From: Leclercia sp. LSNIH1
Lineage (GTDB): Bacteria > Pseudomonadota > Gammaproteobacteria > Enterobacterales > Enterobacteriaceae
DNA: 64,000 bases
Assembly (NCBI RefSeq): GCF_002902985.1
Contig: NZ_CP026167.1
Location: 3,224,001-3,288,000, forward strand
Direction: 5' to 3'
In this document: one piece after another, positions 54,280 to 62,292 of the stretch
How positions within the stretch are numbered: the stretch's first letter is position 1
Layout: every line of letters starts with the position of its first letter
Notes under the pieces: generated by a model
The model's database searches: none
Told to the model about the DNA's origin: nothing
Seen by the model: only the letters and a program-made list of their open reading frames with translations
Position numbers and translations under genes: made by a program

Positions 54280-54293
54280 GTATGTTGTAACTA
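54280..54293 (+). other. Tus-binding replication terminator Ter (plus orientation)
   Basis: GTATGTTGTAACTA is the invariant Ter core; the flanks (TT before, TTT after) are as loose as in E. coli TerH. In this orientation forks moving right are blocked and forks moving left pass. It is 9.7 kb beyond dif on the right. Confidence 0.8.
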
Positions 54294-54299
54294 TTTAGA

Positions 54300-54760
54300 T
54301 CTGTTTACAATATACCCTAGGAGAGGAAACTAATACTCCATTATTTATATTCCCGCAGCGAGAAGCTATCGGAATTAAATATCCGAATCACTAATTAACA
54401 GGCCAAGGACGCTAAGACAAAAGTGCCAGAAAACAACAGAGATCATGAAGAGAGTAATCCAGCAAACTAACGAAACGGGCAAGGCTTATTTAAAGGCCCG
54501 GTTAAGCATTATTTTCGTTTAACCGAAACGAATCCCATAAAAAAAGCGCCACCAGCAGACAATGATTTTGTTCATCTTTTTAACTGCCGAAGCCGGACAT
54601 TGCTGAAAAACGCCGCGTAGCGCCGGAAACTCAGGCTATCATTGATGAATAAGACAGTGATTTTTTCTCATTGAAGACCAGGATGTCAAAATATAACGGG
54701 TGAACTCCGGGGTATTCCTGTTGCCCTGTTCCGCTGCTTACAAAATATGTAGGGAGGATG
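54300..54760. other. AT-rich intergenic stretch without a gene
   Basis: I see no coding frame longer than about 20 codons with a ribosome site. The sequence is AT-rich with scattered A-runs, like H-NS-bound transferred DNA, and should hold the promoter of the downstream fusion gene. No JUMPstart/ops element was found. Confidence 0.4.
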
Positions 54761-54763
54761 GTT

Positions 54764-54826
54764 ATGGTTGAATGTTATACAAAAAATAATACTCGCTATT
54801 TTCTAAAAATTCATTTTCTGCCATAG
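54764..54826 (+). CDS. Possible 20-residue leader peptide
   Basis: ATG 54764 lies behind the strong site AGGGAGGA and opens a 20-codon frame (MVECYTKNNTRYFLKIHFLP) ending in TAG. It is 76 bases upstream of the fusion gene. It could be a leader or a chance frame; nothing homologous comes to mind. Confidence 0.3.
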   Translation: MVECYTKNNTRYFLKIHFLP

Positions 54827-54908
54827 ATGTGGGTAATTAAAAAAAGGCCAATGAATTTAAACGCGCTGGCCAGGTATATTTAAAAAGGCCCATGAGGGAG
54901 CAATGTAT

Positions 54909-57900
54909 ATGGCGATATTCAGGTCATTCTGGCAGGCAGGATTCGAAGGCGCTGATTTTATCACCCGGGCGGGTCATCCCCTTTCAATGGATAACGCAAC
55001 GGCGCATGACGTACGGCATGCCGAGGATTACCGCGCGCTTAAGCCCTTCAACATGCACACGATAAGAGAGAGCGTCGGCTGGCGACTTGTTGATAAATCA
55101 GGTGGTTACGACTTTACTAACGTCGCAAAAAAAATGATGTCGGCAAAAGAGAGCGGTATCCAGATTTGCTGGACAATCTGTCATTACGGCTTTCCCCCTC
55201 ATCTCGATTTTTTCTCAACAGAGTTTGTCTCTCGCTTCGCCCACTTGTGTGGCTCGCTGGCGGCGTTTTTGCGCCCCTGGTATGAGGAGCCGCCGGTCTA
55301 CTCACCCGTCAACGAAATCTCATTCACAGCCTGGGGCATTGCGGAAGGATTGTTTCCTACCTCCCCTCCAGGCGTGGGCGAAAGCGAGCGGGTCAAGCGG
55401 CAACTCGTTCGTGCCGCCATAGCCGCCTGCGACGCCATTCTGGCGGCCGATCCCAGAGCGCGAATTTTACATTGCGACCCGTTAATCCATCTGATTTCAC
55501 CGGATGACGATCCTGCAAATATTGAGCAAACCGAAGCGTTTCGTACCGCGCAGTTTCAGGCGTGGGACATGCTGACGGGCAGGCATGAGCCTGAGCTGGG
55601 TGGCCATCCGCGCTATCTGGATCTGCTGGGCGCCAATTACTACCACGACAATCAATGGATGATGGGCAACAACCAGCGCCTGCCGTGGCATCTGGGTGAC
55701 GGTCGGCGACGGCGATTGCACGGAATGTTGCAGGAGACCTGGGAGCGTTATCGCCGCCCTATTCTGCTTGCCGAAACCAGCCATGTAGGTAGCGGGCGCG
55801 GCGCCTGGATTAACGATGTCGTCTCAGAGGTGGCTCAGGCGCAGCTGGCCGGCGTAGAGGTTGCGGGCATTTGCCTTTACCCGATTATCGACCGCCCCGA
55901 CTGGGAGAATAACGCAAACTGGCATCACTCTGGCTTATGGGATGTGAGGCCCGACAAAGAGCGAGAGCTGAATGCCGTTTACGCCCGGGCTCTTAAACAT
56001 GTCCAGACCCGGCTGGAACACTTTCACCAACTAACTGGCGTCACTACCTGCACCAGCACAGAGGTATCAGGCATGAAAAAAATCTATGTTTTTAGTCATC
56101 TGCGCTGGGATTTTGTTTTTCAGCGCCCGCAGCATCTGATGACACGGCTTGCTCAGCACTATCAGATCGTCTTTATCGAAGAGCCGCTGCATTCCGTTGG
56201 AAAACCAGAGCTGAAGATTTCCCAACCCGCGCCGAATGTGACGGTCATTCAGCCGCAGACACCGTCAACAGAGCCGGGTTTCCATGATGGACAGATCGCC
56301 TGGCTGGAAACACTGCTGGCGGAGATACGCGAAGAGGATGAAACCCCGGTCGTCTGGTTCTACACGCCGATGGCCCTCCCTCTGCTGAAGGTCTTTGCCC
56401 CCGCCGTTGTGGTGTATGACTGCATGGATGAACTGGCCGCCTTTGAAAAAGCGCCCCGCCAGCTGTTGCAACGTGAGTCAGCCCTGCTGACGCGGGCGGA
56501 TATTGTCTTTACCGGCGGGCCAAGCCTGTATGCGGCAAGAAAAGGACGCCACCCGAACATTCACTGCTTTGCCAGTAGCGTGGATGCGGTGCATTTTGAA
56601 CAAGCGCTGGATCGGGCCAATCACCATCCTCTGCAGGACACTATTCCGCACCCGCGCCTGGGCTATTACGGCGTAATTGATGAACGTATGGATTTGTCGC
56701 TGATCGCCGCCCTTGCCGATGCGCACCCGGAGTGGCAAATCGTGATGGTTGGTCCGGTGGTGAAAATAGACCCGTCAACCCTGCCGCAACGAAGCAATAT
56801 CCATTACCCTGGCATGCAGCCTTATCAGGCCCTGCCCCATTTCCTTGCCGGGTGGGACGTCTGCCTGATGCCGTTTGCGCTGAATGAATCCACCCGCTTT
56901 ATCAGTCCGACGAAAGTGCTGGAATACATGGCCGCGCAGCTTCCTGTGGTGAGTACCGCCATCGCTGATGTTGAAAAACCCTATGGCCACATTGTGGCGG
57001 TCGCCAGGGATCATGCCGCCTTTGTGGCCGCCTGCGAAGAGGCGCTGGCATTGTCTGAGGAAGAACGCGCTTCGCAGCGGCAGATCATGCAAAACATCGT
57101 CGCCAGCACCTCCTGGGACACAACCGTGCAAAAAATGCATGAGCTGATTGGGCAGGCGCTCTCTCGTCATCAGGCGCAGGAGACGGCGACAACGGATGCC
57201 GGAGGCGAGGATGTCTCACCTCAGGCAGTTTTACGCCTCATCCCCCCTGCCAGAACGGGTTCAGAAGTAGAGCCATGCTTAATTCTGGGTGCCGGGCCAA
57301 CCGGCCTGAGCGCGGCCTATCATTTTGGCGAAGGGGCAACCTTACTGGAGCGTAATGAGACGGTGGGAGGCTTGTGCCGCTCGGTTCAGGACAAGGGATT
57401 TACCTTCGATTATGCGGGACACATTATGTTTTCCGCCGATGAAGAGGTGCTGGCGTTATACAACATCTTACTGGGTGACAATATTCACTGGCAGATCCGC
57501 GAAGCCTGGGTCTATACCGACGGCGTCTATACCCGCTATCCCTTCCAGGGATCGCTTTACGGCTTGCCGGCCCCGGTGATCAAGGAGTGTATCCTGGGGG
57601 CCATCGAGGCGCGTTACGGTACCGGGTCAGAGGTGAAAAGCATGGCCTCGACCTGTGGCAATAATGCCGAGACGCATCGCCGTCATCATCATGACTGCTG
57701 CGCCGATGGCGCGGTGCCGGACTACACCAGCACAGGCCAGAACCTACCGCCGGAAGGCAGTTTTGAAGCCTTCATCTATGAAACATGGGGCAAAGGGATC
57801 GCCCGTCATTTTGCCATTCCCTACAATAAAAAATTATGGACGGTGCCACTCTCAGAGATGGAGACCTCATGGCTGGGCGGACGCGTCCCCTTGCCCGATC

Positions 57901-58700
57901 TGGACCAGATCATCGAAGGTGCGCTGGGCGAAACGGCGAAGCCTATGGGACCCAACGCGCGTTTCGGCTACCCCCTGAAAGGCGGTTTTCAGGCGCTTAT
58001 GTCCGGCTTTGTGCCGCACATAAAGGGCCGCATTGAGACCGGCGCCGAGGTCAGTAAAATCTACGTTAATCAGCATATTGTCGTGCTCTCTGACGGCAGG
58101 CAGTACCGCTATGAGCAGATGATCAGCACGCTGGTGCTGCCGGAGCTTATCCGCCTGATGGGCGACGAAGTACCGCCAGAAATTCGTAAAGCCGCAAAAG
58201 CCCTGCGCCATGTCTCCGTCCGCTGCGTCAATCTGGGCGTTAATCGTGACACCCTGACGGATAAACACTGGATCTACTACGCTGGCAAAACCGTATTCCA
58301 CCGTATTTTCGTGCAGGGCAACGCCAGCCCGTTCTGCAGTCCGCCGGGTGCGTGCGGCCTCACCTGTGAGATAAGCTACTCCCCGGACAAACCACTGCCC
58401 GCTGACGGCCAGGCGCTGATCGACAGATGTATTCAGGAGTGCATCGAGGTGGGGATCATCTCGGAAACCGATGAGATCCTCACCAGCAACCAAATCGATA
58501 TTCCTTACGCCTATGTCATCTATGACCAGCAGCGTAAAGAGAACGTTGAGATGATCAGAAAATGGCTGTTGCTGCACGGCATCACGCTGGCCGGACGTTA
58601 CAGCGAGTGGGAATACTACAATTCGGACCATGCGTTTATCGCCGGAAAGGCGGCGGTTGAGAAAGTTCGCCAGTCTGCGTACCGCCACTCCGTGTCATAG
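54909..58700 (+). CDS. Three-domain fusion: glycoside hydrolase, glycosyltransferase, UGM-like flavoprotein
   Basis: This is one uninterrupted 1263-residue frame. Residues 1-385 form a TIM-barrel hydrolase of GH1/GH5 clan type, with acid Glu 136 in YSPVNEISF and a nucleophile candidate Glu 289 in LLAETSH. Residues 389-755 are a GT4-like glycosyltransferase (FSHLRWDFVFQRPQHLM; SPTKVLEYMAAQLPVVST). Residues 788-1263 are an FAD amine-oxidase/UDP-galactopyranose-mutase-like domain (LGAGPTGLSAAYHF, FDYAGHIMFS, GYPLKGGFQALMSGF). A His/Cys-rich insert (C916 to C931) interrupts the last domain. No signal peptide. ATG 54909 is 8 bases from AGGGAG; ATG 54903 is possible. It probably makes or remodels a surface or exopolysaccharide sugar; the exact product is unknown. 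Confidence 0.88.
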   Translation: MAIFRSFWQAGFEGADFITRAGHPLSMDNATAHDVRHAEDYRALKPFNMHTIRESVGWRLVDKSGGYDFTNVAKKMMSAKESGIQICWTICHYGFPPHLDFFSTEFVSRFAHLCGSLAAFLRPWYEEPPVYSPVNEISFTAWGIAEGLFPTSPPGVGESERVKRQLVRAAIAACDAILAADPRARILHCDPLIHLISPDDDPANIEQTEAFRTAQFQAWDMLTGRHEPELGGHPRYLDLLGANYYHDNQWMMGNNQRLPWHLGDGRRRRLHGMLQETWERYRRPILLAETSHVGSGRGAWINDVVSEVAQAQLAGVEVAGICLYPIIDRPDWENNANWHHSGLWDVRPDKERELNAVYARALKHVQTRLEHFHQLTGVTTCTSTEVSGMKKIYVFSHLRWDFVFQRPQHLMTRLAQHYQIVFIEEPLHSVGKPELKISQPAPNVTVIQPQTPSTEPGFHDGQIAWLETLLAEIREEDETPVVWFYTPMALPLLKVFAPAVVVYDCMDELAAFEKAPRQLLQRESALLTRADIVFTGGPSLYAARKGRHPNIHCFASSVDAVHFEQALDRANHHPLQDTIPHPRLGYYGVIDERMDLSLIAALADAHPEWQIVMVGPVVKIDPSTLPQRSNIHYPGMQPYQALPHFLAGWDVCLMPFALNESTRFISPTKVLEYMAAQLPVVSTAIADVEKPYGHIVAVARDHAAFVAACEEALALSEEERASQRQIMQNIVASTSWDTTVQKMHELIGQALSRHQAQETATTDAGGEDVSPQAVLRLIPPARTGSEVEPCLILGAGPTGLSAAYHFGEGATLLERNETVGGLCRSVQDKGFTFDYAGHIMFSADEEVLALYNILLGDNIHWQIREAWVYTDGVYTRYPFQGSLYGLPAPVIKECILGAIEARYGTGSEVKSMASTCGNNAETHRRHHHDCCADGAVPDYTSTGQNLPPEGSFEAFIYETWGKGIARHFAIPYNKKLWTVPLSEMETSWLGGRVPLPDLDQIIEGALGETAKPMGPNARFGYPLKGGFQALMSGFVPHIKGRIETGAEVSKIYVNQHIVVLSDGRQYRYEQMISTLVLPELIRLMGDEVPPEIRKAAKALRHVSVRCVNLGVNRDTLTDKHWIYYAGKTVFHRIFVQGNASPFCSPPGACGLTCEISYSPDKPLPADGQALIDRCIQECIEVGIISETDEILTSNQIDIPYAYVIYDQQRKENVEMIRKWLLLHGITLAGRYSEWEYYNSDHAFIAGKAAVEKVRQSAYRHSVS

Positions 58701-58702
58701 TG

Positions 58703-58715
58703 GTGACAGTGTCAC
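58703..58715. other. matS site
   Basis: GTGACAGTGTCAC, a perfect consensus, 2 bases after the stop of the fusion gene. Confidence 0.8.
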
Positions 58716-58755
58716 GCAGCGTAATAAGAGGGCACGAAATGTGCCCTCTTTCCGT

Positions 58756-61700
58756 TTACTCAGCGGGTAAACCGTTCGCCAGCGTGGAGAAGTAGCGCTG
58801 TTTCTGCCACTCCGTACGATTACCGATGACGTACAAGCGTTGTTTCGCCCGGCTGACTGTAACATTGAGCAGATTAGGCCGGCTGGCCGCCCATGATTTG
58901 GCGCCGGGCCGCTGAACATTTCCCCCCAGGACAAATATCACAATGCTGGCCTCTTTACCCTGAGTGGTATGCACTGTGCCGGTCTTTTGAGTGTCAAACC
59001 CAAGTTCAGACGCCAGCTGGGATAATTTCTGCGCACAATCTTTAAACGGTGAAACCAGGAAAATATTGTCTGGCTTTACGCCATGACTATCCCGCAGGCC
59101 CGATAACAACCTTCTGACCGCTTCACCTTCCTCTGCAATCCAGTTACCTTCACATGCCTTGCCTTCGACATCAATCCAGCAACTTTCCGGCAAGGGCAAG
59201 GGTACCGCCTTTTTCCCATGAACCATGAGACCGTCATAAGCAACCGCATTACTGACGGTGAACATCGGATCGTCACAGCGGCGATGAACGCGAAGCGGAC
59301 AGCCAACCCAGACCTGCCCATTATCCGGGTCAGGTAAAAGCGTGCCCAGATCCATCGTGTGATCGGCCAGGATTTGTGCCGACACCATTCCCGGCCACCA
59401 GCACGCTGAAACGCCATAATGCTGCGCCAGCGCCCCTTCCACGACTTTAGCGATCCCGCTAACCGGTTCCAGCTGCTTTGGATCGCCTACGACAACCGTT
59501 CGGGTTGCACGCCAGATGGCGCCTGCGGCCTGCTGGGGTAACGCCTGACCCGCTTCATCAATAAGCAGCCAGCCAATCGCTTCCCTGCCGATCCGTTTGA
59601 ACATGCGCGGGACGGAAGCAAAGGTCGTTGAAATAACGGGAACGACAAGCGTGAGGGAATTAAGCGCCAGCTCAGCCTGCTCCTCTGACAAATTCTTGCC
59701 TTGTAGCCAGTTGCTCACCAGATTGATGTTGCTGATAAACGGCTCCGGGTGATGCTCAATAAAGGCCCTGTGAACATCCAGTGCGGCCAGGAACAACGCC
59801 TGTCGGGCTTTTTGCCACGCGCCGTCCGCCCAGGGCGCGGACTTCTCTCGCACCTCATCACTGGCATGCGGATCGGGCCAGACATCACCCAGTGCCGATT
59901 TTGCCTCTTCTGACCGCGCTTGCGTTGAGATAAGCTCCAGGTGCATCTCGCTCAGAGCACGATCAATCTCCTGTAACTGCCGCGTCTGGTCCGTAACGCT
60001 CTTCTCTGCCTCCTTCTCTTTGCGTTCGAGGGCATCCCGTTCTGTCTGGTATATCTCCATCTTTGCGCGAAGGTGATCGCTCTCCTGGGTTAAACGATGA
60101 TAACGCTCCCGCCATTCACGATGGGCGCGTCCCCATGTGGAGATCCAGTCCAGGAAGGTGGGCTTATGGGAACCATGCTGTTCCAGGCGCTTGCCGGCAG
60201 CCTCAAGCTGCCCGCTCCATTCTGCATAACTGGCCTGATGCTCGATTTTTTCAACCTGGATCTTCGCCAGCGCCTCCTGAGCCTCTGTCAGTTGGTCTGC
60301 CGACAGTGTCCGGGCGTCGCGCTTTTGCAGAATGCGCTGATGAATGTCATCGATCTGTTGATCCAACGTTGCGTAGTCGATCAGCTGCTGACGTATGGCC
60401 TCTTCCCGCTCCTGCGCCTGTTTAAAATTCAATTTCGCCTTATCCCAGGAGATGGCCGGTTTTCTTTTCCCGGCTTTTATCAGTCTGAGATGGTAAGCCA
60501 GCCCTTCTCCCCGCTGAGGCGTGAACGTATCAGGAGGCAATAACGGCGTATCCTTATTCTCTTCCGGTTTTCTCCACCAGAACACCTTCATAAAACTGTT
60601 CCTGTTGCCTTTGTTGCCCAGTCTGGCCGCCAGCAAACCCCAACCCGGCTTACCGATCAGTTCAGAAACCAGATCGGCAAAATAATCACTTTCGCGATGC
60701 ACGCTTTCCGGCACGGCGTCTGCGCCGGGCAGTTCAAGTGAAATATTTTCCACCGCGCCATTATTTGCGGAGGCAACGACAATCGAAGACCCCTTTATTG
60801 CAGGATGCAGAGGATAGTAAGGGTATCTGTCGTCACCAAGGATGAGCATATTTTTGCCCGCGAAGACCTCATCTTCATGGCGAATCAACCTCCCGGCCCG
60901 GTGCGTCACCACCGCGGCAACCACATCCCGCAATAAGGTGGTTTTCCCTGTCCCGGGAGGACCATTCACGGCAAAGATACCGGCTTGATCGGCGTGGCGG
61001 CGCCAGATCTCGTTAACCGCCAACTGTTGGCTGAAAGCCAGAGGATAAGGCGAAGGCCAGGCGCCCGCAGGCGGTTGCGTGGGAAGCAATCGCTGAAAGG
61101 CGAGCCGTAAACCCTCAGGAGAACGTAGATCGATACGCGCTCTGTCAGGTTCAGAGACAGCACGCATATACTCAACGAATCCCGGTCCTGCATCGTTTTG
61201 CTGCCAGGCGTGACCAAGATTACGCAGCTCGCTGATATAAAAACTGTTTAATAAACCATCCTGAACGGGATCAACCCTCTTTTCTTTATCTTTGTTATCC
61301 GGTGTTGGCTCCTCCCCGGCGGGCTTCGGTGCCTTAACCTGGATACATTTCACAAGACAGACAAACTCAGATTCCAGGGTTGAGTGCGGGAAAAGCGTTT
61401 TATCAACCACCAGCGCCCCCAGCTTCTGGATCCAGTCGATATCCGGGCTGTACCCGTTAGCCTCTAAAAGCGAGGCTTCATCGGCTATCCATTGCATAAG
61501 ACGCAGGGTTAAGGCATCGAAACCGGCGAACCCACTATCAACAAGAGGAAGGGTATCGCCTGGAAGGGGTAAGTCGGAGAAATCCACGGGAACGTTGTTC
61601 TCAAGCGCCGCCACGCCATCCTTATGATGCAGGATTTGACCGGCAGCCCATGCGGAGAGCGACAGCATAAATGTCTGATATAGCGGTATGCCCTGCTCAT

Positions 61701-62064
61701 TGAAGCTAATATCAAAAAGCCGACTGTTGACACGTCCCCTCTCTTCAACGACATCATCATGCGCGCCAATCTTCTCTTCCAGTTGCTGAGAAAGCGCCGT
61801 GGCATCATAAACACCGCATTGCGCGGTATAGAGCCAGACTTTGTCATCCTTAAGAGGTTTATCGGTGTGTCTGGTATCACGCCAGGGGAGATTGCCACCT
61901 TGCGCAACTTTATAGGCTGGCCGGAACAGATCGTCGGGATTATCTTTGTCGAGTTTCTGAGGCGTGAGCGCCTCGACCGCTTTCCAGAACTGAAAAATGT
62001 GTTGTGCCTGCATCTGCTGTTGAAATACCTGAGTAGGAGGTGATCGTTCGGCTGTTTGGCGCAT
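58756..62064 (-). CDS. Large Upf1/DNA2-like superfamily 1 helicase with coiled-coil insertion
   Basis: The protein is 1102 residues. Walker A GPPGTGKTTLL is at about 370, Walker B LLIDEAGQALP at about 835, then GDPKQLEPV, VHTTQGKEASIVIF and NVTVSRAKQRLYVIGN (motifs III to VI) at the end. Between motifs I and II is an insertion of nearly 450 residues, with a long charged coiled coil at about 545-750. The N-terminal 350 residues match nothing I know. Such stand-alone helicases occur in defence islands, but no nuclease or partner gene is adjacent. The start is uncertain; no good ribosome site precedes ATG 62064 or the next Met. Confidence 0.82.
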   Translation of the reverse strand: MRQTAERSPPTQVFQQQMQAQHIFQFWKAVEALTPQKLDKDNPDDLFRPAYKVAQGGNLPWRDTRHTDKPLKDDKVWLYTAQCGVYDATALSQQLEEKIGAHDDVVEERGRVNSRLFDISFNEQGIPLYQTFMLSLSAWAAGQILHHKDGVAALENNVPVDFSDLPLPGDTLPLVDSGFAGFDALTLRLMQWIADEASLLEANGYSPDIDWIQKLGALVVDKTLFPHSTLESEFVCLVKCIQVKAPKPAGEEPTPDNKDKEKRVDPVQDGLLNSFYISELRNLGHAWQQNDAGPGFVEYMRAVSEPDRARIDLRSPEGLRLAFQRLLPTQPPAGAWPSPYPLAFSQQLAVNEIWRRHADQAGIFAVNGPPGTGKTTLLRDVVAAVVTHRAGRLIRHEDEVFAGKNMLILGDDRYPYYPLHPAIKGSSIVVASANNGAVENISLELPGADAVPESVHRESDYFADLVSELIGKPGWGLLAARLGNKGNRNSFMKVFWWRKPEENKDTPLLPPDTFTPQRGEGLAYHLRLIKAGKRKPAISWDKAKLNFKQAQEREEAIRQQLIDYATLDQQIDDIHQRILQKRDARTLSADQLTEAQEALAKIQVEKIEHQASYAEWSGQLEAAGKRLEQHGSHKPTFLDWISTWGRAHREWRERYHRLTQESDHLRAKMEIYQTERDALERKEKEAEKSVTDQTRQLQEIDRALSEMHLELISTQARSEEAKSALGDVWPDPHASDEVREKSAPWADGAWQKARQALFLAALDVHRAFIEHHPEPFISNINLVSNWLQGKNLSEEQAELALNSLTLVVPVISTTFASVPRMFKRIGREAIGWLLIDEAGQALPQQAAGAIWRATRTVVVGDPKQLEPVSGIAKVVEGALAQHYGVSACWWPGMVSAQILADHTMDLGTLLPDPDNGQVWVGCPLRVHRRCDDPMFTVSNAVAYDGLMVHGKKAVPLPLPESCWIDVEGKACEGNWIAEEGEAVRRLLSGLRDSHGVKPDNIFLVSPFKDCAQKLSQLASELGFDTQKTGTVHTTQGKEASIVIFVLGGNVQRPGAKSWAASRPNLLNVTVSRAKQRLYVIGNRTEWQKQRYFSTLANGLPAE

Positions 62065-62292
62065 TGCTTAGCAGCAAGAGTAAAATACTTACGCGAACAA
62101 ATAATACCCCTGGTAACAAATGGGTCAACCTTGCAGACAACAGAAGAACGCTATAGTCAACTGAACCCTAACACATTTTTCGCTGAACAATTGAAACCCA
62201 GGGGGACAGACAACAGGGTCACAGCATTGACTTCCCTCCGAATAGAACGACAATAAACGTACCCGGCGACATTCGTATAACTGGAGCTTATC

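Noticed and set aside
58756..62064. Assignment to a named antiphage system such as Mokosh
   Set aside because: No phospholipase-D nuclease or kinase domain and no partner gene could be seen, so I keep only the helicase family call.
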